DNA from: Kitagawia praeruptora
Lineage: Eukaryota; Streptophyta; Magnoliopsida; Apiales; Apiaceae
Direction of reading: 5' to 3'
Assembly (NCBI GenBank): GCA_037693485.1
Contig: CM075346.1
Coordinates: 91,494,501 to 91,558,500 of the forward strand
DNA: 64,000 bases
In this document: one piece after another, positions 59,401 to 64,000 of the stretch
Numbering within the stretch: the first letter of the stretch is position 1
How the letters are laid out: every line of letters starts with the position of its first letter
Program-made: the position numbers and the translations under genes
Notes under the pieces: generated by a model
The model's database searches: none
The model's input: only the letters and a program-made list of their open reading frames with translations
What the model was told of the DNA's origin: nothing

Positions 59401-62400
59401 ACTTTAGTGTTTTCCCCTGATTCCGCAACAATCTCTGCAAATGTAAAAGGCTTTCCTGGTTTCATGCAAACCTGAGGCAAAACATTATTATGTTCCTGTT
59501 CCTCTATTTATTTTAAATCAGACTGCGCAGAATACTGGTCACACTTATGGACTAGAACTGAAGTTCTACATATTGAGCAAGAACCAGGAAGCCACTGAAA
59601 ATGCAATACAGAAACAACAAATCATCCTCCCTCCAAGAAAAGGAAAATCATTCGCAGATCAAGGAAGACGCAAAATAAAAGTTCCTCCCAGTCGATAACA
59701 TTTAATTTGATATTTAAAAGAAATTTGATCTATAATAATTACATTTCTTTTTAATATTAATGAAACGTGTATTTTAAACGAAATTGTACTATCAAATTTT
59801 TTAGAACATGGATTATATTTTTGTACATTAATGAGTAAATGCTATGTAAATTATTTGTAGCTGTCAAGTCTCAAATCCTAGACCTGTAGTAAAGGGTGGG
59901 TGACAACCAAATACTAATAAACAAATATGTTCTTACTTTTTGCAGTTGTCAAAAATTGAGTTCCATACCTTTGGTAGTTTGGTAGAATAACAATGGGTAT
60001 GTTTGATACACAGATTATATATAAATTGGGCATTTTTTGGGGCAAGGTGAGTAGTGGCTAGCCATATTCAACCTCGGCTACAAGCCACCTAGCAATAGTA
60101 ATTTTCATTGTTTCAAAATATCCACCATAAAGGTTAGGTGAGAAAATGGAAAGCTAAGTTTTAGTTTGTTATAGAACTCCCATTTCTATAATCTAAGAAA
60201 ATGAGCATATGCCTAAATCTCTAAAATTATACCATAACTAATAAATAGTATTCCCTTTAATTGCCTATAAGAGATTAGTCTTGTTTCAACACATTTGCGT
60301 TTCTCTTTTTCTGAGGTTGATTAAATACTTAAATTTCATTCATATACTTAATGAGATATTTGGTTAGTGTGGATACTTATAGATTTCAATAAGGGTAATA
60401 TTATACATGCATTATTATTTACTGTAATACATGTGCAAATGGATTAAACATTTGTCTAATTGTCTGCAGGTCAAAGTCAAAAAAAAAAAAACAAATACAA
60501 TAAATTGAAACATAGGTAGTATTATCTACACAAAAATATTCCTCAACCCAATGTATGAGGCCATTTCCTTAATTACGTATATATCAATATTACACTTTGA
60601 TAATTAAAATATGTTAGCATCATATTTTCAGGGTGATGTGAAGCCAAATTTAGCTATAGCTTGCTACTACATATTGCATTTTTCCAAACATATGCATACA
60701 CATATGCACAAGTACAACAAAAAGACACCCTCCATTTACTTTTTATAACTAAAAAGATGCCCCAAAAAAATTCATAATTTTATTTCTGAATCTGCAAAGG
60801 CTTATATTGTGACATGCGAAGTTATCGTTATCTTTCCAACTGGCAGTATTGAAAACTGAAAAGTTGATTTGCCAATAAAAATTGCACCGAATAACAAAAA
60901 CAAGGATGAATAGTAAGGAAGAATATAAGAAATAAATAGCACTAATTTACAAGAAAAGACAGGTCATTAGTTTACCTTGTCAAAATGGACTTTCCCTCTC
61001 TTTTCAAGCAAAGGCTTGATATAGTCCCTGTCACCCATGGAAACTCCTCCAGAAGTTATAAGGATATGAACCCCAGAAGAGAAAGCACGATTTAAAATTA
61101 TCTTGGTCTCTTCTTCATCATCGGGAGCTATGCCAAGGTCCACAACTTTGCATTGATTCTGTGTAGCAGCAGCCAGCATCATAGCACGGTTGGAGTCCCT
61201 AATCTGCACATATCAACTTGGTAGGAAAATTTTCAAGAATAAACTGCAGACATATAGTGCAGCTACAAATAAAGCATATAATACATGGAAAATGAATATA
61301 TAATGACTTGTGTGAACTTAGATTGGGAACTAATAGTTCAGAGTCAGTTTGTTACAAAATTTAAACTCAACTAGATTCAGAATAACATGCAATACAGGCA
61401 CAAAAGGCTACAAACATTAAATGTATTGCTTATATGAAAAATTGCCTAACAGGAAAACACACTTCTATGTTGAAGAAAAAGCTACTACCCGCTGACTTGT
61501 TCTCAGGAAGCAATGATCAAGAAATTACCCCTAAAAGAAAAAAGATAGGACCTCGAAGAGGCTTTATCGAGTCAGATTTAGCCTCAATTCAAAAACATTT
61601 ATCACGTGTTAAATTAACTGATTTGCACCCTAGCCTGAAGCCTGCTACAAAATAAAAGAGAACAAAGGGAAATAGAGGAGTAAAAAGCAAAGAAATCTTT
61701 CAGATTACCTAATATATTAGAGAACGGTTTTAGTTAAACTTCTGAAGACTTAGAAATTTTTGCCAATTCTGGAACTGTTTCGAACAAAAAATTATGAAGA
61801 TCACTATATCAAAACTTCATCTAGTGCCCAATTACGGAGCTTATGTCACTTGATTTAGTTCACTACTACTCTGTTAACATTTGAAATATTCATATCAAGC
61901 CATATTACAATACGTACACATGCAAACTGAATTAAACTGAAGGCAACAAGTGAGAATGAATTCTGAATAAAACGATTAAAAGGAAAAAGGGAATTTCAAT
62001 ATAGTTATCATATAATCTGCGGACCTGGCCACGGCCCAAACACCTTGTGGTTGGATCTACAAGTTCATCACCAGTGGATAGCACAGCAATTATAGGCGTA
62101 GGATATACCTGCATGATAGCATGCATGCAACAGTTACAATTTTTATGAACACATGGTCAAATTCAGATCACACAAATAGTCAACAAATAAGTACCTTCAC
62201 TTCCACTACACCCACTGTTGCAAGTAGCCCAATTTCTGCAACACCTAATCGTTCACCTGATTTTAACACTACAGTATCTTTTTCAATGTCACATCCCTGG
62301 CCGAAGAAAACCAGATCAGCACTTGTCATGCAAAATTATTTATATAAATATATATATATACACATTAAATTTGAAATGAGGCAATTGACTGAAATCAACT

Positions 62401-64000
62401 ATTATTGGGTAGCTAAATAATCAATCAGACAAGATTACAACTGAAACTCGTGTGCAGGACAAGAATTGAGAAGGAAAATAACACCAAGGTGATTCAACCA
62501 TTGAAGAACTACTACCTTAGGGTTTTCAACCGCAAAAGGGAGAAAATTGGATGGATGCAATCAATGAAAGGAGAGCCTTAATTCTGTCAAGTCTGAACTT
62601 CACCGTGTGAGGATTACATTAAACCTATTAAAATAACCTAACGGACTTACACCCATAAACAACCAGGCTTATTATGAATAACCTAAACAAACGTTCAACA
62701 AACACCTAGCCCCTCATACAAAAGATATAATTGATTAAATACATTAATTTCTTTACCGCAAAAGTATTTAAACTATTTAATAAAAATTATGAATATTCCC
62801 TTATACTTACTTGTGCTCCTCATGACCCCATCAATACAGTCTGTACCTTTATGACAAATATTAGACCAGAGGAAAAAGTACTTTTGCAACTATAGATGCC
62901 TCAACAAAATTGCTATAGCCCATAAAAAACAGAGCTAACCAAAAAGTAGCGGACTTAAATTATCATCAAGAACAGACTTCAATAACTTGAATGTGTTAGT
63001 TGATACTGAACTATTCAGAAGCAACAACGAGCTTTCAATAAGTGAACATGCTACTGTGGCTTAAATGGTGATTATGTACTTGTATTAAGTACAACTCTAC
63101 CATCAGGAATAGTTTCAAGGATTCAGGAAACATAATTATAAACGATAGAAATGAGATAGACATAGCAACAGCTATGATAGATATAGCAACACTACTTTTC
63201 CAAACTATGTTTGTTGGTGATCTACTGATCTCATACTTGCATGCACTTCCTCTTCAGACATACAGAAACTACAGTCTTACCTTGGCTTGATATTTAATAG
63301 ATAAGTCAAAACCATTGAACTATTCTTTCTAGAAGCCGCTTTACTAATAAGAGTAGCTAAATTTACATAGATTTTTCAGAGGACCCTAGCATTGGACTAC
63401 ACTATTAATTTATGTTTTCTATGCTACAACTTACATACCACACGATCACAAGAAAAATGTTGTTTCTCACTTGATCATTGTAGCATCATCATAATATTGC
63501 ATAACACTAATCTAGTTTTCACCCTTACAGTATGTGGATTCTTTTTAAGAACTTACTTTCAAGATTTAATTAAGTATATCTAAAGGTCACGCTGACATTC
63601 CTGATGTTTGCAAATTAACATAAGCAGTTTGGGCAGAATATGACAGTGAGCACAACAATAAGTATAAAGTTCATACCACAGGGCGAATATCAACTCCCTG
63701 ACTAGTTTTCACCAATATTCTTACTCGGCTCAACCCAATTGAATCACTCCTGATGATTTCAGTGTCCTCTACCTGCACAACTGCATCGGCACCATCAGGG
63801 ATTGGTCCTGCAAGAAAGAATGTTTAGTTTCCAGACAATACAACCAATGTAAAAGAACGATTAAGCACAAACAAACGATCTATAAAGTGCACTATCGTAC
63901 CTCCGGTCGTTACATAAGCTACAGTTCCAGGAGTCACTGTCACGCCAATTCCATCATTTCCCGCCCTTGATTCAGTAATTATGGGATATTCCCCAGGCCC
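50235..64000 (-). CDS. CNX1: CNX1-type molybdenum cofactor biosynthesis protein, 3' part of gene (12 exons visible)
   Basis: CNX1 completes molybdenum cofactor synthesis in the cytosol: its C-terminal G domain (MogA-like) adenylates molybdopterin, and its N-terminal E domain (MoeA-like) then inserts molybdate. Exons on the minus strand: >64000-63901, 63807-63677, 62296-62195, 62108-62025, 61203-60976, 59471-59281, 59130-59026, 58867-58562, 52291-52134, 52043-51937, 50735-50679 and 50453-50235 (stop). All join in phase; introns are GT-AG except one GC-AG (52133-52044). E-domain motifs: [37 protein letters not shown]-domain motifs: [31 protein letters not shown], ending CSCSH. The first part of the E domain lies beyond the window. 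Coding exons are intact despite a copia insertion in the intron 58561-52292. Confidence 0.95.
50679..50735 (-). CDS. CNX1: CNX1 exon (G domain)
   Basis: A 57-bp exon: acceptor ttgatag|GTTACACC, donor ACGTTG|gtaagg; 19 codons, [19 protein letters not shown]. Confidence 0.93.
50904..51522. mobile_element. MITE with ~80-bp terminal inverted repeats in a CNX1 intron
   Basis: The left end GGGTTAAATATCAAACACAT and the right end (reversed) GGGTTAAATATCACGTACAT continue to match over about 80 bp at some 80% identity (…AAATGATTCAGGTTGGTCAC… against …AAATGATTCAAGTTGGTCAC…). The 619 bp have no ORF of note. The flanks are AT-rich, and I could not fix a clear TSD, so the superfamily (Mutator-like or other) is open. 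Confidence 0.8.
51937..52043 (-). CDS. CNX1: CNX1 exon (G domain, GGTGF motif)
   Basis: Acceptor gtttag|GTGGCACC, donor CTGAAG|gtacca; encodes [19 protein letters not shown] to MMQESLK, the molybdopterin-binding part of the G domain. Confidence 0.95.
52134..52291 (-). CDS. CNX1: CNX1 exon (G domain), ends at a GC donor
   Basis: Acceptor atctgcag|TGGTCCACG, donor ACACTTG|gcaagc. It encodes [17 protein letters not shown] to [10 protein letters not shown]. No GT donor in reach keeps the frame, so a GC-AG intron is required. Confidence 0.93.
52813..52930 (+). repeat. Intronic direct repeat, copy A
   Basis: GACATGGAGCAACATC… to GTGTATCCCGATGCA matches 53370-53485 at roughly 80% identity. It lies in the large CNX1 intron, and a Stowaway-like MITE lies between the copies. 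Confidence 0.8.
52992..53216. mobile_element. Stowaway-like MITE, about 225 bp
   Basis: Ends CTAACTCTGTTTCACGATCAT and, reversed, CTCACTCTGTTCCACGATATT, with TTTTGGAC further in on both arms. A TA precedes the left end; the right flank has TG in its place. Size, TIR type and AT-rich core fit Stowaway/Mariner MITEs. Confidence 0.65.
53370..53485 (+). repeat. Intronic direct repeat, copy B
   Basis: Partner of 52813-52930, same orientation, about 440 bp further on, just before the copia insertion. Confidence 0.8.
53658..53662. repeat. Target site duplication of intronic copia element (CATAC)
   Basis: CATAC precedes the LTR and is repeated at 58229-58233. Confidence 0.93.
53663..53873 (+). repeat. 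Intronic copia 5' LTR
   Basis: It starts TGTCAACATTCAAC and ends TTCTGACA. TTTATATAAG near 53775-53783 is a likely TATA box. Confidence 0.94.
53874..53885 (+). other. Intronic copia primer binding site
   Basis: TGGTATCAGAGA directly follows the LTR, a one-base variant of the iMet-type PBS. Confidence 0.85.
53886..54560 (+). other. Intronic copia leader; gag missing
   Basis: 675 bp between the PBS and the protease frame. Copia gag needs about 1 kb or more and none of its motifs is seen. A gag deletion is the simplest reading. Confidence 0.65.
54561..55043 (+). pseudogene. Intronic copia protease region
   Basis: Aspartic protease motif [13 protein letters not shown] near residue 57 and the downstream [15 protein letters not shown]. 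The frame is lost near 55010 and goes on in the next ORF. Confidence 0.85.
55000..55839 (+). pseudogene. Intronic copia integrase
   Basis: HHCC zinc region (WHRRLGHP…CEPCELAKH), then the core with D in HTDVWGP, D in RSDNCTEY and E in NGVAERK. The usual DNGTE is DNCTE here (Gly to Cys). The frame shifts again near 55770-55800. Confidence 0.88.
55799..57637 (+). pseudogene. Intronic copia reverse transcriptase and first part of RNase H
   Basis: 612 codons. After an integrase tail and a linker, RT has [39 protein letters not shown] and [11 protein letters not shown] (about residue 417). RNase H begins with YTDADWAGC and stops at TAA 57635-57637, where a Gln codon (CAA) would be expected; the same frame resumes. 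Confidence 0.9.
57638..58003 (+). pseudogene. Intronic copia RNase H, C-terminal part
   Basis: Same frame after the [25 protein letters not shown] and [18 protein letters not shown], with the normal pol end at 58003. Confidence 0.88.
58001..58010 (+). other. Intronic copia polypurine tract
   Basis: TGAGGGGGAG directly before the 3' LTR. Confidence 0.8.
58011..58228 (+). repeat. Intronic copia 3' LTR
   Basis: It matches 53663-53873; followed by CATAC. Confidence 0.94.
58562..58867 (-). CDS. CNX1: CNX1 exon (end of E domain, linker, start of G domain)
   Basis: Acceptor atttcag|ATTTGTTGC, donor AGGAG|gtattc. It encodes [17 protein letters not shown], a Ser/Pro-rich linker, then [20 protein letters not shown], the start of the MogA-like domain. 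The 6.3-kb intron after it holds the copia element. Confidence 0.95.
59026..59130 (-). CDS. CNX1: CNX1 exon (E domain, last subdomain)
   Basis: Acceptor ttaacag|AGTGCTTG, donor CAAGG|gtgaga; encodes [20 protein letters not shown] and on to NQG. Confidence 0.93.
59281..59471 (-). CDS. CNX1: CNX1 exon (E domain, GLPGNPVS motif)
   Basis: Acceptor tgcctcag|GTTTGCATG, donor CTGAG|gttgct; contains [12 protein letters not shown] and [15 protein letters not shown]. Confidence 0.95.
59472..60975 (-). other. CNX1 intron, 1.5 kb
   Basis: AT-rich sequence with no gene. MITE-like AT stretches (59690-59830, 60240-60540) are present, but I could not define ends. Confidence 0.6.
60976..61203 (-). CDS. CNX1: CNX1 exon (E domain, GGVSMGD motif)
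   Basis: Acceptor tgtgcag|ATTAGGGAC, donor GACAAG|gtaaac; 76 codons, [15 protein letters not shown] to KRGKVHFDK with [11 protein letters not shown]. Confidence 0.95.
61204..62024 (-). other. CNX1 intron, 0.8 kb
   Basis: It contains a plus-strand frame of 73 codons at 61434-61655 ([14 protein letters not shown]…[13 protein letters not shown]) with rather protein-like composition. No homologue recognised. Confidence 0.6.
62025..62108 (-). CDS. CNX1: CNX1 exon (E domain, STGDEL motif)
   Basis: Acceptor catgcag|GTATATCC, donor GGCCAG|gtccgc; 28 codons with [15 protein letters not shown], part of the MoeA-type molybdopterin-binding fold. Confidence 0.94.
62195..62296 (-). CDS. CNX1: CNX1 exon (E domain)
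   Basis: Acceptor cggccag|GGATGTGAC, donor GTGAAG|gtactt; 34 codons, [18 protein letters not shown] and on. Confidence 0.93.
62297..63676 (-). other. CNX1 intron, 1.4 kb
   Basis: AT-rich; I see no gene or defined repeat. Confidence 0.6.
63677..63807 (-). CDS. CNX1: CNX1 exon (E domain)
   Basis: Acceptor tcttgcag|GACCAATCC, donor CCTGTG|gtatga. It encodes [16 protein letters not shown] and the following segment. 131 bp, in phase on both sides. Confidence 0.93.
63901..64000 (-). CDS. CNX1: CNX1 exon (E domain), 5' end outside window
   Basis: It encodes [17 protein letters not shown] to YVTTGG, an E-domain segment. It ends ACCGGAG|gtacg with one base of the next codon. Confidence 0.92.

Overview
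The window is nuclear DNA of a flowering plant. It holds the 3' part of an intron-rich plant gene with canonical splice sites, a nuclear-type tRNA gene, and full-length plant LTR retrotransposons and MITEs. The genus cannot be named from the sequence; a eudicot is likely. About three quarters of the window (1-48286) is one retrotransposon nest. The rest (48287-64000) is gene space.

Nest, outermost to innermost. (1) SIRE-B, a 5'-deleted Ty1/copia element of SIRE/Maximus type on the minus strand: LTR fragment 38812-39030, a broken very long third ORF (ORF3) 39252-44331, a pol fragment 45734-47266 and LTR 47267-48286. (2) A non-autonomous Ty3/gypsy-like element on the plus strand sits in the left LTR of SIRE-B. 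Its 5' LTR runs from outside the window through 1-235 and 14368-15850, its internal region is 15854-20744 with one gag-like ORF and no pol, and its 3' LTR is 20745-21362 plus 37375-38811. A hAT-type MITE (19472-20024) sits inside it. (3) SIRE-A, a complete 14.1-kb SIRE-type element on the minus strand (236-14362, TSD ATGTT), is in that 5' LTR. It has gag, pol and a 4.8-kb ORF3. (4) A 16-kb gypsy-like element with 5,409-bp LTRs (21363-37369, TSD AAGTA) is in the 3' LTR. Its two LTRs are almost identical, but its pol is decayed. The LTR differences I counted by eye (SIRE-B > gypsy-like host > SIRE-A > giant-LTR element) agree with the nesting order.

Gene space. A tRNA-Phe(GAA) gene (49769-49841, minus) lies about 400 bp beyond the 3' end of a molybdenum cofactor gene, CNX1-type (50235 to beyond 64000, minus). 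Twelve exons can be placed, all in phase: a MoeA-like E domain followed by a MogA-like G domain. One intron has a GC donor. The introns carry an inverted-repeat MITE (50904-51522), a Stowaway-like MITE (52992-53216) between two related 115-bp direct repeats, and a 4.6-kb Ty1/copia element (53663-58228, plus strand, TSD CATAC). The copia element has lost gag and has a broken pol. The CNX1 coding exons themselves look intact.

Most notable: the giant ORF3 shared by two diverged SIRE elements, with a conserved N-terminal domain and a nuclear-localisation-like basic patch; in each element a family-specific short motif repeated both in the LTR and in the spacer before ORF3; and a very recently moved element with 5.4-kb LTRs, a hairpin-forming repeat array and a dead pol.
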